From NCBI GenBank assembly GCA_019429275.1, contig JAHYJC010000043.1:1-38935 (forward strand): a stretch of 38,935 bases of DNA. The letters run 5' to 3'. Under the pieces are notes generated by a model that worked only from the letters and a program-made list of their open reading frames with translations, ran no database searches and had not been told where the DNA came from. The translations under genes were made by a program, and so were the position numbers. This DNA comes from Lentimicrobium sp. (GTDB lineage: Bacteria; Bacteroidota; Bacteroidia; Bacteroidales; Lentimicrobiaceae). This document shows positions 6,675 to 16,447 of the stretch, in pieces (positions within the stretch are counted from its first letter, which is position 1; every line of letters begins with the position of its first letter).

Positions 6675-7014
6675 ACCAATAATTTTTCTGTTTTTCAATA
6701 CTCATCTTCCACAGGATTTAAACTTGAAATATCAACTATAATACGGAATAACGGAAATAAAAAATTGATAATTCCAGATAGTACCCAATACCCCTACCGG
6801 GAAATAAAAATGGGAAAAGCAGTAGTAGATTTTTTGGTTTTGGGTCCTGTCAAAATTAAAGCATCCTAATAAGTTTCCACGGACAGTAATGATTCCGAAA
6901 AGGAAAACTGCATTTCTCCTATTTAACAATTGCATTTATACTTTATTTTTTGAAAAAACATTTCGTGACAAATAATATTCTTCTGTACCTGAAAATAAAT
7001 TAAATATTAAAGTA

Positions 7015-7048
7015 TTTTCGAGTGCGGAAGAAAATATCATTATATTTG
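7015..7048 (+). promoter_or_regulatory. Bacteroidota-type promoter for the ATPase gene
   Basis: A -7 box TATATTTG (7041-7048) lies 20 nt after a -33-like TTTTCG (7015-7020). The ATG follows 14 nt later. The rest of the AT-rich gap 6675-7062 shows no supportable gene. Confidence 0.55.
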
Positions 7049-7062
7049 TAAAAAAATCGAAC

Positions 7063-8337
7063 ATGGAAGAAAATTTCAAGGCGCTTGTAAAGTATAATTT
7101 CTGGAATGCAAATGTGCCTCAATTGGGATTTTTGCGCAGCAGTTATCTTGACAGGATTCTGAACTATTGCAACAACAAACTGATAAAAGTTCTCATTGGA
7201 CAAAGGCGTACAGGCAAAAGTTATATCCTGCGCCAGATTGCACAAAATCTTATCAGCAAGGGCACACATCCGCACAATATTTTTTATCTGAACAAGGAGT
7301 TTACGGCATTTGACTTTGTTCATAATTATGTTGAGCTTGAGAATCTGGTTAAATACTACAGAACAATTCTGAAACCGGAGGGAAAGATTTACTTATTCAT
7401 TGATGAAATTCAAAATATAGCCGAATGGGAGCGTTTTGTTAATTCTTACTCCCAGGATTTTACTCAGGATTATGAAATATTTATCAGTTGCTCAAATTCA
7501 AAAATGCTTTCAGGCGAACTGGCTACAATGCTTTCAGGGCGATATATTAGTTTCGAAATTTTTCCCTTCAGTTTCCTTGAATATGTGAGTTTTACCAATC
7601 AACAGACAAACAGGGAAAGCTATATCCGCTATATGGAAAGTGGAGGGTTGCCCGAACTGTTTGCGCTGCCTGACAACGAAACAAAGCGGCATTATACATC
7701 ATCAGTAAAAGATACCGTTCTGCTGCGCGATATCATTCAGCGTAATGCAATTAAAGATCCTAAATTACTTGAAGATTTGTTCATGTATCTGGTAAACAAT
7801 GCTTCAAATCTAATGTCGGTCAATAATATAGTCAATTACATGAAAAGCTCCGGACGAAAAACCACTTATGATACAGTTGCTAATTATATCGGCTATATTG
7901 AAGATACTTTTTTGATTCATAAAGCAGAACGCTTTGATATTCGGGGAAAAGATACGCTATCAGGTAATGGTAAGTTTTATTGCAATGATCTGGCATACAA
8001 AAATTATCTTTTCAGTGGTTTTGGTTATGGCATTGGCCACAAACTTGAGAATTTAATCTATCTGGAATTCAGGCGTTTGGGATATGATGTTTATGTTGGA
8101 GCCTTACCTGACAAGGAAATTGATTTTGTGGTAAAAAGAGCTGACAACCTGATCTATGTGCAAAGTACATATTTACTGCTCGATGAAGCTACAATAAACA
8201 GGGAGTATGATGCCTTAAAAGCAATACGCGATAATTACGAAAAAATTGTAGTATCACTTGACGACAGTGCCTTGCCTCAGAAAGATGGCATTAAACACAT
8301 ACTGGCCTGGCAGTTGCATACTATTGTATCGTCCTGA
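7063..8337 (+). CDS. AAA ATPase with DUF4143 domain
   Basis: A 424-aa member of the AAA_14/DUF4143 ATPases. The Walker A motif is GQRRTGKS (about residues 46-53) and Walker B is YLFIDEIQ (about 109-116). SCSNSKMLSGELATMLSGRY is the usual sensor-like stretch. A winged-helix-like middle region (NNIVNYM ... TYDTVANYIGYIEDTFLI) follows. The C-terminal DUF4143 region has the nuclease-fold pattern LENLIYLEFRRLGYDVYVG ... EIDFVV (Glu, Asp and a later YVQ). These proteins are common, often laterally acquired, and mostly uncharacterised. It stands alone with its own promoter, between two copies of a dispersed repeat. The length is normal. Confidence 0.88.
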   Translation: MEENFKALVKYNFWNANVPQLGFLRSSYLDRILNYCNNKLIKVLIGQRRTGKSYILRQIAQNLISKGTHPHNIFYLNKEFTAFDFVHNYVELENLVKYYRTILKPEGKIYLFIDEIQNIAEWERFVNSYSQDFTQDYEIFISCSNSKMLSGELATMLSGRYISFEIFPFSFLEYVSFTNQQTNRESYIRYMESGGLPELFALPDNETKRHYTSSVKDTVLLRDIIQRNAIKDPKLLEDLFMYLVNNASNLMSVNNIVNYMKSSGRKTTYDTVANYIGYIEDTFLIHKAERFDIRGKDTLSGNGKFYCNDLAYKNYLFSGFGYGIGHKLENLIYLEFRRLGYDVYVGALPDKEIDFVVKRADNLIYVQSTYLLLDEATINREYDALKAIRDNYEKIVVSLDDSALPQKDGIKHILAWQLHTIVSS

Positions 8338-8342
8338 AATTT

Positions 8343-8434
8343 ATTTACAAATTGTGTAAACCTGGTTCAGGACAAAACAAGGTTAAAGATGGGACGATTG
8401 GGACGAGGAACGATACTCCCCTTGTCTCCATTTC
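8343..8434. repeat. Dispersed intergenic repeat, copy 2
   Basis: TTTACAAATTGTGTAAACC, CTGGTTCAGGACAAAACAAG, GGACGATTGGGACGAGG and CCCCTTGTCTCCATTTCCCC. It is nearly the same as 5110-5208 and in the same orientation. It begins 6 nt after the ATPase stop. Together the two copies bracket the HEAT/ATPase segment. Confidence 0.85.
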
Positions 8435-8456
8435 CCCTTGTCCCCATTAAATGGGA

Positions 8457-8523
8457 TGTGTGAATAATGCAAATATTCACGACAATTGTGTAATGCATTT
8501 TATGGCTGATTGATTCATCTTTA
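8457..8523 (+). promoter_or_regulatory. Three-block promoter element, copy E
   Basis: TGTGTGAATA at 8457, TGTAAT at 8489-8494, CATCTTTA at 8516-8523, with the 32/21 spacing kept. The -7-like box is weaker than in copies A and C. The ATG of tamB is 186 nt downstream. In that leader I see no gene. Confidence 0.6.
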
Positions 8524-8708
8524 CAGCCTTAAATATTTTGTCCGGGGTTCGAACAACCTGCCTTTTTAAATGCTCTGAAATTTGAATGCCACGGTTGAGG
8601 ATAGTTTTGCTATCTGAAACACTTCTGACAGGTCGTAAAAGATAAGGAACCCGCGAGAAAAAAGTAGTTGAGCATGATAATTGCTTCACCAGTATCCTGT
8701 TTTTGAAG

Positions 8709-11700
8709 ATGAATAAATCTGGTGCTATATTTAAAAAAATATTGAAGGTGATCTTATGGGTGGCCTTCAGCTTTGTGGTGCTGTTTATTCTCATCGCCTT
8801 GCTGATTCAACTTCCGGTCATTCAAAATAAAATTACCGGTTTTGCCATTGATTTTGTCAGCAGCAGAACCCTCACTAAAATAGAACTGGATAAGATCAGC
8901 ATTTCCTTTCCCAAAAAGGTGGTCATCAATGGACTGTATCTTGAAGATCTGAATAAAGATACCCTGCTGTATGCGGGTGAGGTAAAAATCAACATCAGGC
9001 TGTTTGCGCTTATAAAAAACAAGGTAGACATCAGCTCTTTCGCGCTCGACGATGCAGTGCTCAACCTAAGCCGAGCCGAAGCCGATTCCCTGTTTAACTT
9101 TAATTTCCTGCTCACTGCATTCAGCGATACGTCAGCTAAGAAAACCGTGGAGCCTGAAAAAACCAGCAAATGGATCATTACCATAGATAAAGTCGGTTTA
9201 AAAAATAACCGGTTTCTTTTTGATGACCTGTATGGCGGAACCTATGCAGCATTAAATGTGAAACAATTAAAGCTGACCATGGACAGGATCGACCTGGCAA
9301 ACTTAATTTTTAAGATCGATGAAGTGTCGGTTGATAAAATGACTGCCGGTGTGCTGATCAGTAAGGCTTCAACTTCATCGGATGAATCATCATCAGGTAA
9401 ATTGCCTGAAATTTCAGCCAATAAAATCCATATCAGCAACAGCTATGTCACTTACGGAGATTCGGTTGTCAGTCGGTCTGCAGTGGCAGATGTTGACCGC
9501 CTTGCTCTGAAGAATTCAGCCATCGATCTGAACCGGCAAACGGAGTCATCGGAAAAAATTTCACTGTCAAAGAGCAATGTCCGTTACAAATCGGTCGAAA
9601 CCGCACCCTCAAATGAAAACGGGCAGTTGTTAACTAATACCCCGGAAGGAAACAACGACTGGAAGGTTTCTGCCGGAATCATTGAACTGGAAGACAATAC
9701 CCTGGCGTACCATGTGGTAAATATGCCGGTGTTGAAAAATACTTTTGATGCAAATCACATGACCTACCGGGATTTGTCGCTGAAAGCCACCGGCTTCTAT
9801 TGGTCACTGGCGAAATCTGAAGTTTCTGTCAAAGAATTCTCGACGGTGGATCAGCACAATTTTTTAATCAGTCAGTTTGAGGCCGACCTCAGCATGGACC
9901 TGCATTCCATAACTGCGAAAAATGCGAAATTGAAAACTGCCCACTCAACCGCTGATGCTGACCTAAACATCCGGTTTTCCTCACTTGGGGAATTGGTTGA
10001 CTCACTTCCGTCTATGATTTTGAATCTGGACATAAGAAATGTTCAGGTTAGAAATTCAGAGATTGTTTATTTCAGTCCGGAGCTTCACAGGCAGCCGTTC
10101 TTCAAAAATGCGACGAACATAACTACCGTTTCAGGTAAGGTGAACGGACCGATCAACAACCTGAGCGGTAAAAACCTGACCATCAAAACAGGAAGCAACA
10201 CCAGCCTAACAACCGATTTCACCATCAGGGGCCTGCCCGACGCAGAAACAGCCTGGTTTAATTTTCCAAATCTTATCATCAATTCAGGCAGAGATGATAT
10301 CAAAATGCTGGCTGGCACTGCCATCCCTGATAGCATATCGTTACCGGAAACCATTGGATTGCGGGTGAATTTCAAAGGTGAGATGAAGTCGTTTGTCACA
10401 AACCTGGCCATGAACAGCAGTTATGGGTCGGCAGATGTTTCGGCATCGGTGGACAAGAGCGAAAATTTCAAAAGCAATATCAGCCTTGTCAATTTTGATG
10501 TTGGGCGGCTGATGATGGACACTGCGATGTTTGGCCGTGTGTCGCTCAAGGCAGAAACCAATGGGCAAGGCCTTGATAAAAATACAATCAGGGCAGAAAT
10601 CAAGGCGGATGTTTCTCAAATCTGGTTGAACAGTTACGACTACCACAACCTGATTATAGATGGTGATATCACAGGCCAGAAGTTTGAAGGAAAAGTAAAC
10701 CTGGATGATGAATATGCAGCCTTCGACTTTGACGGATTGGTCAACCTGAACCCAAAAGAGGAACAGTATAAGTTCAAGCTGAATGTGAAAGGAGCCAACC
10801 TTCAGAAATTAAAAATTACCGATAAAGACATCAGAATAAGCATGAGGGCTGAATCGGACCTGAAGGGGAAAACGGCTGATGAAATCAACGGAACAGCCGG
10901 AATCACAAAAATTTACATTGCTCATGAAGACAAAGAATACCTGCTCGAATCATTTATGCTGGCATCCATCAACGAATCGAAAAAGAGTGAATTGACTGTT
11001 GACAATGCGCTGGTAGGCATAAAATATAAGGGGACCTTCTCGCCTGCTTTCCTGGTCAGCGAGATCAGAAAATTCATAAATAATTATTTCCCGTTTTCAG
11101 AGTCCGATCCTCTCGCCACTGAACATGAACCCCAGAATTTTGAATTTGAAGTACAATTGCACAATCACCCCATTCTGGCTGATTTATTCGTGCCTGAGTT
11201 GAAGGAATTCGAGCCGGGTCTGATCAAAGGGAGCTTTGACAGTGAGAAAGGTGACCTGAAACTGAATGCAGAAATAAAAAAAATAGTTTACGGCAACACC
11301 GAAGTCAGAAACCTGTTACTTGACGTGGGTTCTGATTTGAATGCCATTACCTATAAAATTACCAGCACAAGAATATCAGGTCCGCAATTCAACCTCGACA
11401 ACTTTCTGGTTTCGGGGCAAATGGCCGATTCGACCCTTGTTGCCACAATGTCATCCATTGACGACAAGCAAAACAAAAAACTGCTGATCAATGCACAGAT
11501 TATTAAGGAAAACGCCAACTACAAACTCACACTCGATCCCGAAGATTTCTACCTGATGAACGAACGCTGGGGCATAGCTGCAGATAATTATGTTGCATTC
11601 GGCGAAACGGGATTTTTAATCCACAATCTTTTCCTTGATAAAGCGGGCAGTGAGGTCAGGGTTTATTCAGTCAACGACAAGTTTAATGATGACCTCAGTA

Positions 11701-13694
11701 TTGTTATCAATAATTTCGACCTCAACGACCTCTCAGGAGTTGTATCAAAGGATACCAGCCTGATAAAGGGCACGGTTGACGGGAAAGCAATGCTGATCAA
11801 GGTTAAGGATGCTTATGGTCTGGTTGCTGATTTACAGATTTCTGATCTGGTTGTGCGTGAAATACCCGTTGGAAACTTTACCATGAATGCAGATAATCCC
11901 ACCTCGCAAAAATTTGATATTGAGATGAAATTATCGGGCCACGGAAATGATGTAACGGCTTCAGGGTATTTTATCCCGAAAGGAGGTGAAAATTCGGTCA
12001 GTATAAAAGCCGGCATTACCTCGCTGTCGCTGAAAAATTTTGAAGCCTTTTCGATGGGAACCATCACAGAAGCTTCAGGAAATCTTTCAGGGAATGTTTT
12101 TGTGGAAGGTAACACCGGTTCGCCCGAAATTACCGGCCAGCTTACCTTTAACGATGCTTTTATCAAACCCTCGGCATTAAACAATATGCTGCAATTGAAG
12201 AATGAAACCGTTGAGTTGAAAAGTGACGGGGTTTATTTCAATTCGTTCACCCTCCTCGATCCCGGCGAACATAAGGCAACCATTGATGGAACAGTGAAAA
12301 TGAAAAATTTTCAGGATTTCATTTTTGCTCTGGATGTTAAAACCGAGGATTTCCTGTTATTCAATACAACTTCAAAGGATAACGAGGTATTTTATGGCCG
12401 CATGATCATCGACAGCCGCATCAGTGTAAAGGGGCCAATGTCACTTCCGGTGATAAACGCAAGAGTCAAAATGAAAGATGGCTCAAACTTCACTTTTGCC
12501 GTTCCCGAAGATAAGCTGACTACATACAAAGGTGAGGATGTTGTAGTGATAGACAACAAGCACAAAATCAATCCGATCCTTTACAGAGAAGAAAAACCGG
12601 AAGTCCAGAAGTCCAGTTTCACCGGATTTGATCTTTCCTCAATTATTGAAGTGGATAAAGAAGCAACACTCAGGTTAATGATGGATCCGAGTTCTTCTGA
12701 CTCATTGGTGGTAAGAGGTGAAGCTGCCCTGAATCTTACCATCGACCGCAGCGGCAAAATGAGCCTCACAGGCGCCTACAACCTGAACGATGGCAGCTAC
12801 ATTGTCACTCTTGAGTCTGTTGTTAAAAGAAGGTTTGATATCGATCCGGGTAGCACCCTCATCTGGAATGGAGATCCTTTGGATGCTGACATTTCCATCA
12901 ATGCAATTTATACGGTAAGGGCTTCTCCCATTGATCTGGTGAGTGATCAGATAGCCGGACTGAGCGAAGCCGATCAGAACACCTACAAGCAACGCTACCC
13001 CTTTCTGGTTTATCTGAAGCTCCGTGGAGCAATTATGAAGCCCGAAATCAGTTTCGATATTCAGCTCCGGCCCGAGGACAAAGGGATATTTGGCGGAGCG
13101 GTGAATGCCAGGCTTACCATGCTGAATGAAGACCCTTCGGCCCTGAACAAACAGGTTTTTGCTTTATTGGTGCTGGGCAGGTTTATTCAGGAAAATCCAT
13201 TGCAATCTGAAGCCAACCTTGGGGCATCAACTGTTGTGCGCTCTACGGTGGGAAAGTTTCTGTCGGCCGAATTAAACAAACTCAGCGCAAAGGCAGTACC
13301 AGGGGTTGAGTTGAATTTTGATATTCAATCTTACGATGATTATGAAACCGGGCAGGCCGAAGGACGCACACAGGTTGACATTGGTGCGAAGAAACAACTC
13401 TTTAACGAACGCCTGTCAGTACAGGTTGGCGGTGTGGTGGATGTTGAAGGCGAAAGGGCAAGGCAAAATTCAGCAAGCAATATTGGCACCGATGTAACCA
13501 TTGAATACAAGCTGACCAAAGATGGCCGTTACCGGCTGAAAGGGTTTAGCCATAACCAGTACGAAGGTGCCATTGAGGGACAACTGGTTGAAACCGGAGT
13601 CGGCGTAATGTATGTCCGCAATTTCAACAGATGGAAACAATTCTTCAGGGTGCCTGGCAAAAGAAGAGATTCAACAATAACAAAAACGCCATGA
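8709..13694 (+). CDS. tamB: TamB-like translocation/assembly module protein
   Basis: A 1661-aa AsmA/TamB-family protein thought to bridge the inner and outer membranes and to help outer-membrane assembly or lipid transfer. A single N-terminal transmembrane helix (about residues 15-37, VILWVAFSFVVLFILIALLI) anchors it. The long middle is repetitive beta structure with alternating hydrophobic residues, as expected for a taco-shaped groove. The C-terminal part (about 1230-1600, with SDSLVVRGEAALNL and ALLVLGRFIQ) is the TamB C-terminal domain. The length fits Bacteroidota TamB proteins. I start at the ATG (8709), not the TTG two codons earlier. The TGA overlaps the ATG of the next gene (ATGA at 13691-13694), so translation of the pair is coupled. 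Confidence 0.88.
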   Translation: MNKSGAIFKKILKVILWVAFSFVVLFILIALLIQLPVIQNKITGFAIDFVSSRTLTKIELDKISISFPKKVVINGLYLEDLNKDTLLYAGEVKINIRLFALIKNKVDISSFALDDAVLNLSRAEADSLFNFNFLLTAFSDTSAKKTVEPEKTSKWIITIDKVGLKNNRFLFDDLYGGTYAALNVKQLKLTMDRIDLANLIFKIDEVSVDKMTAGVLISKASTSSDESSSGKLPEISANKIHISNSYVTYGDSVVSRSAVADVDRLALKNSAIDLNRQTESSEKISLSKSNVRYKSVETAPSNENGQLLTNTPEGNNDWKVSAGIIELEDNTLAYHVVNMPVLKNTFDANHMTYRDLSLKATGFYWSLAKSEVSVKEFSTVDQHNFLISQFEADLSMDLHSITAKNAKLKTAHSTADADLNIRFSSLGELVDSLPSMILNLDIRNVQVRNSEIVYFSPELHRQPFFKNATNITTVSGKVNGPINNLSGKNLTIKTGSNTSLTTDFTIRGLPDAETAWFNFPNLIINSGRDDIKMLAGTAIPDSISLPETIGLRVNFKGEMKSFVTNLAMNSSYGSADVSASVDKSENFKSNISLVNFDVGRLMMDTAMFGRVSLKAETNGQGLDKNTIRAEIKADVSQIWLNSYDYHNLIIDGDITGQKFEGKVNLDDEYAAFDFDGLVNLNPKEEQYKFKLNVKGANLQKLKITDKDIRISMRAESDLKGKTADEINGTAGITKIYIAHEDKEYLLESFMLASINESKKSELTVDNALVGIKYKGTFSPAFLVSEIRKFINNYFPFSESDPLATEHEPQNFEFEVQLHNHPILADLFVPELKEFEPGLIKGSFDSEKGDLKLNAEIKKIVYGNTEVRNLLLDVGSDLNAITYKITSTRISGPQFNLDNFLVSGQMADSTLVATMSSIDDKQNKKLLINAQIIKENANYKLTLDPEDFYLMNERWGIAADNYVAFGETGFLIHNLFLDKAGSEVRVYSVNDKFNDDLSIVINNFDLNDLSGVVSKDTSLIKGTVDGKAMLIKVKDAYGLVADLQISDLVVREIPVGNFTMNADNPTSQKFDIEMKLSGHGNDVTASGYFIPKGGENSVSIKAGITSLSLKNFEAFSMGTITEASGNLSGNVFVEGNTGSPEITGQLTFNDAFIKPSALNNMLQLKNETVELKSDGVYFNSFTLLDPGEHKATIDGTVKMKNFQDFIFALDVKTEDFLLFNTTSKDNEVFYGRMIIDSRISVKGPMSLPVINARVKMKDGSNFTFAVPEDKLTTYKGEDVVVIDNKHKINPILYREEKPEVQKSSFTGFDLSSIIEVDKEATLRLMMDPSSSDSLVVRGEAALNLTIDRSGKMSLTGAYNLNDGSYIVTLESVVKRRFDIDPGSTLIWNGDPLDADISINAIYTVRASPIDLVSDQIAGLSEADQNTYKQRYPFLVYLKLRGAIMKPEISFDIQLRPEDKGIFGGAVNARLTMLNEDPSALNKQVFALLVLGRFIQENPLQSEANLGASTVVRSTVGKFLSAELNKLSAKAVPGVELNFDIQSYDDYETGQAEGRTQVDIGAKKQLFNERLSVQVGGVVDVEGERARQNSASNIGTDVTIEYKLTKDGRYRLKGFSHNQYEGAIEGQLVETGVGVMYVRNFNRWKQFFRVPGKRRDSTITKTP

Positions 13695-16003
13695 AACGCT
13701 CAGTTTACACGAAATATATTCTGTTCGTTTTTTGCCTGCTTGCAGCAGCGTGCAGCGGAACCAGGCATCTGCCCTCCGGCGAAAAACTATATACTGGCGC
13801 AAAAGTTAATCTGGAGTCAGCAGATAAACTCAGCTTCCGAAAGAATCAATCTGTAAAAAAGACTGCCAAAGAAGCTTTCTATCCCGAAGCCAATAGCAGT
13901 TTTCTTGGTATGCGCTTCAAATTGTGGAGATATATGGCAGCCGGAGATACGGCTGAAAGTAAATTTAAAAAGTGGATGAAAAGAACCGGGGAGGCTCCCG
14001 TGCTCATTAATAATGTGAAGCCCATGGTTACCGCTTCGGTAATCGATGCCAGACTTTATAATACCGGCATCTTCAAAAGTTACACGGAATATAATATAAT
14101 TGAAAAAAAACGTACGGCGAAAGTGCTGTACACCAGCCATATTCATCAACCTTATAAGGTAAAGGAATTAAATTATGCGGTTCGCGACAGCAGTTTAACG
14201 CACATTATCCTTTTAGAAAAAGAGAAATCACTGATAAAACCCGGAGAAGATTATAGCCTTGAAAAACTGAAAAGCGAAAGAAACCGTATAGATGCTTTGC
14301 TTAAAAACAACGGTTATTTTTACTTCGATCCCGACTTCCTGCTGTTCAAAGCTGATACCACGGAAACAGACAAGAGCATAGGTTTCCGGCTGACCTTAAA
14401 AGACAGTGTACCTCAAAAAGCATTAACTGCTTACCGCATCAACAATGTTTACATTGATCAGGCTTATTCGCTGAATGAAAGAGCTTTAGCAAGGGTTAAG
14501 GATACCCTGCCATTTGGCAATTATCTGTTTTTGGGCAAAGAAAGAAGCGCTTCAATAAAGCCTTCAGTAATTACCCGGTCGGTTTTTTTACGAAAAAATG
14601 AATTATATGCACGTAAAAATCATACCACTACGCTTAACCGACTGATGTCGATGGGTAATTTTAAATTTGTCAGTATTAAATTTACCGACAGCGATACAGT
14701 TGCTCCCGGATTTCTGGATGTAACCATACTGATGACTCCTATCCCCAAATATGCTTTCAAGGCAGAACTGGATGTTGTTTCAAAATCAAATAACTATTCG
14801 GGCCCGCGAATGAATTTTAGCCTTACCGACAGAAATGCCTTTAAAGGTGCAGAATTTCTGAATTTCAGTGTTGCCGGTTCCTGGGAAACGCAATTGAGCG
14901 GTAAGGACAAAAACCTGCAGTCTTACTCTCTGAACCCTAAGATTGAAATAACTATCCCCAGGTTTGTTGTTCCTTTTAATATTAAGCAAACAAGCAGCAT
15001 TTACCTGCCAAAAACAAGGTTTTCACTATCTTATGACTATCTGAAACGAGGCAACTTTTTCGATATGCGCTCATTGCAGTTTATTTATGGGTTCCGATGG
15101 AAAGAAGATATCAGGAAAGAACACGAACTAAACCCGGTAAATATCAGCTTTACTGCTGTTGGCAACAAATCTGATGCCTTTCTCGAGTTGCTTGAATCCA
15201 ATCCCTTCCTTAAAAAGAGTTATGAAGATCAGTTTATTGCAGGGGCAAGCTATTCGTTCACATACAATGAACAGGTTCTTACCGGGAAGACCATTCAAAC
15301 CTATTTTCAGCTCACCACCGAAGTTGCAGGAAATGCCTTCTCATTGGCAAACATCATTGCCGGCAAAAAGATTAATGCAGAAAACCCTTCTTTCATTGCC
15401 GGATATTCCTATTCGCAGTTCGCAAGAATAAGCTTAGATGGCCGTGCATATTACAATTTCCCGAACAAAGAAAAATTTGCAGTCAGAGCTTACGCCGGTC
15501 TGGCTAAGCCTTTCGGTAACTCTGAAGTCTTACCTTATATAAAGCAGTTTTTCAGTGGCGGCCCCAACAGCATCCGCGCTTTCAGCATCCACACTTTGGG
15601 ACCAGGCACCTATAACCAAAGCAACGATAGTATCGGATTTTTGCGACTGGGTGGCGATTTAAAACTTGAACTCAATGCCGAGTATCGTTTTAACATTTTT
15701 CGTTTCCTGAAAGGAGCCGTTTTTGCTGATGCCGGAAACGTATGGTTGCTTAAATCAAATCCTTCCACCATGGGAAGCCCCTTCTCCTTATCCTCTTTCG
15801 CCAGCGAGATGGCTGTCGGCGCCGGCTTTGGATTGCGGATTGATGTTTCATTCTTCCTGTTGAGGTTCGACCTGGCCATGCCTTTGCGAAAACCGTGGCT
15901 GGAAGAAAATAACCGCTGGGTAATGGATAAAATCAATTTTGCAAGCCCCTCCTGGAGAAGCGACAACCTGATATTAAATGTGGCGATAGGGTATCCGTTT
16001 TAG
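13691..16003 (+). CDS. Lipidated TamA-like Omp85 protein (TamL type)
   Basis: A 770-aa outer-membrane protein of the BamA/TamA (Omp85) superfamily. The start MKRSVYTKYILFVF leads to a lipobox with Cys21 (LAAAC-SGT), so unlike proteobacterial TamA it is a lipoprotein. This form is known in Bacteroidota next to tamB and has been called TamL. POTRA-like alpha/beta units occupy about 85-370; the 16-strand barrel (surface antigen D15 domain) fills about 375-770. GGPNSIRAF (about 616-624) is the conserved L6 loop motif (V/I-R-G/A-F) that enters the barrel. The protein ends in a hydrophobic strand with terminal Phe (AIGYPF), the usual beta-signal. An in-frame earlier start would duplicate tamB coding sequence, so the overlapping ATG is preferred. 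Confidence 0.88.
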   Translation: MKRSVYTKYILFVFCLLAAACSGTRHLPSGEKLYTGAKVNLESADKLSFRKNQSVKKTAKEAFYPEANSSFLGMRFKLWRYMAAGDTAESKFKKWMKRTGEAPVLINNVKPMVTASVIDARLYNTGIFKSYTEYNIIEKKRTAKVLYTSHIHQPYKVKELNYAVRDSSLTHIILLEKEKSLIKPGEDYSLEKLKSERNRIDALLKNNGYFYFDPDFLLFKADTTETDKSIGFRLTLKDSVPQKALTAYRINNVYIDQAYSLNERALARVKDTLPFGNYLFLGKERSASIKPSVITRSVFLRKNELYARKNHTTTLNRLMSMGNFKFVSIKFTDSDTVAPGFLDVTILMTPIPKYAFKAELDVVSKSNNYSGPRMNFSLTDRNAFKGAEFLNFSVAGSWETQLSGKDKNLQSYSLNPKIEITIPRFVVPFNIKQTSSIYLPKTRFSLSYDYLKRGNFFDMRSLQFIYGFRWKEDIRKEHELNPVNISFTAVGNKSDAFLELLESNPFLKKSYEDQFIAGASYSFTYNEQVLTGKTIQTYFQLTTEVAGNAFSLANIIAGKKINAENPSFIAGYSYSQFARISLDGRAYYNFPNKEKFAVRAYAGLAKPFGNSEVLPYIKQFFSGGPNSIRAFSIHTLGPGTYNQSNDSIGFLRLGGDLKLELNAEYRFNIFRFLKGAVFADAGNVWLLKSNPSTMGSPFSLSSFASEMAVGAGFGLRIDVSFFLLRFDLAMPLRKPWLEENNRWVMDKINFASPSWRSDNLILNVAIGYPF

Positions 16004-16011
16004 GAATTTCC

Positions 16012-16082
16012 AATCTGCCAGCCGGCAGGCTGGTTTCCAATTTCCAACCCTGACTGCCGTCTGGCGGGCTGCCCGCGCTACG
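16012..16082. repeat. REP-like palindromes after tamL
   Basis: CCAGCC-ggca-GGCTGG at 16018-16033, and a looser GC-rich hairpin (CTGCCGTCTGGCGGGCTGCCC) across about 16053-16074. The rest of the gap to 16344 holds a CATCCTGAGTCGAAGGG word (about 16109) but no supportable gene. Confidence 0.55.
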
Positions 16083-16344
16083 CTCATCATTCCATTATAC
16101 CATTTTGTCATCCTGAGTCGAAGGGCCATCATTCCCTCGTCATCTCATACTTTGACGAGGCAGACAAATTGGCTCATTTTTAAATTAGCTCATTATCCCA
16201 TTACATTGCTCACAACAAGACCCCTGCTCAATTCCCCTGTCAAACAAATAGAATCCATCGCTTCGTTCACCAGGTTCAAACATTACATCATTCTTATATA
16301 TCATCAATCCATCAACCTTCCTACTATGAAAATCAATACACAAA

Positions 16345-16411
16345 TGTGTGAATGATACAATTCATTTCTTATATTGTGTAATGGTTCCCCTGGCAATAGA
16401 TCGGACCTTTG
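16345..16411 (+). promoter_or_regulatory. Three-block promoter element, copy D
   Basis: TGTGTGAATG at 16345, TGTAAT at 16377-16382, GACCTTTG at 16404-16411. Blocks 1 and 2 resemble direct repeats (TGTGTGAAT and TGTGTAAT, 30 nt apart). The element ends 36 nt before the ATG of the DUF4382 gene and overlaps an upstream in-frame TTG, which rules that TTG out as a start. Confidence 0.75.
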
Positions 16412-16447
16412 CATTGCAAATTAATGCCGAACTTAAAACAAAGTACA

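Noticed and set aside
6645-6935. Plus- and minus-strand frames of 67-74 aa in the gap before the ATPase gene
   Set aside because: AT-rich, no homology-like pattern, and they conflict with the broken small gene and each other.
8477-8794. A 105-aa minus-strand frame across the tamB leader
   Set aside because: It overlaps the start of tamB and shows no domain; the promoter-like element on the plus strand explains the region better.
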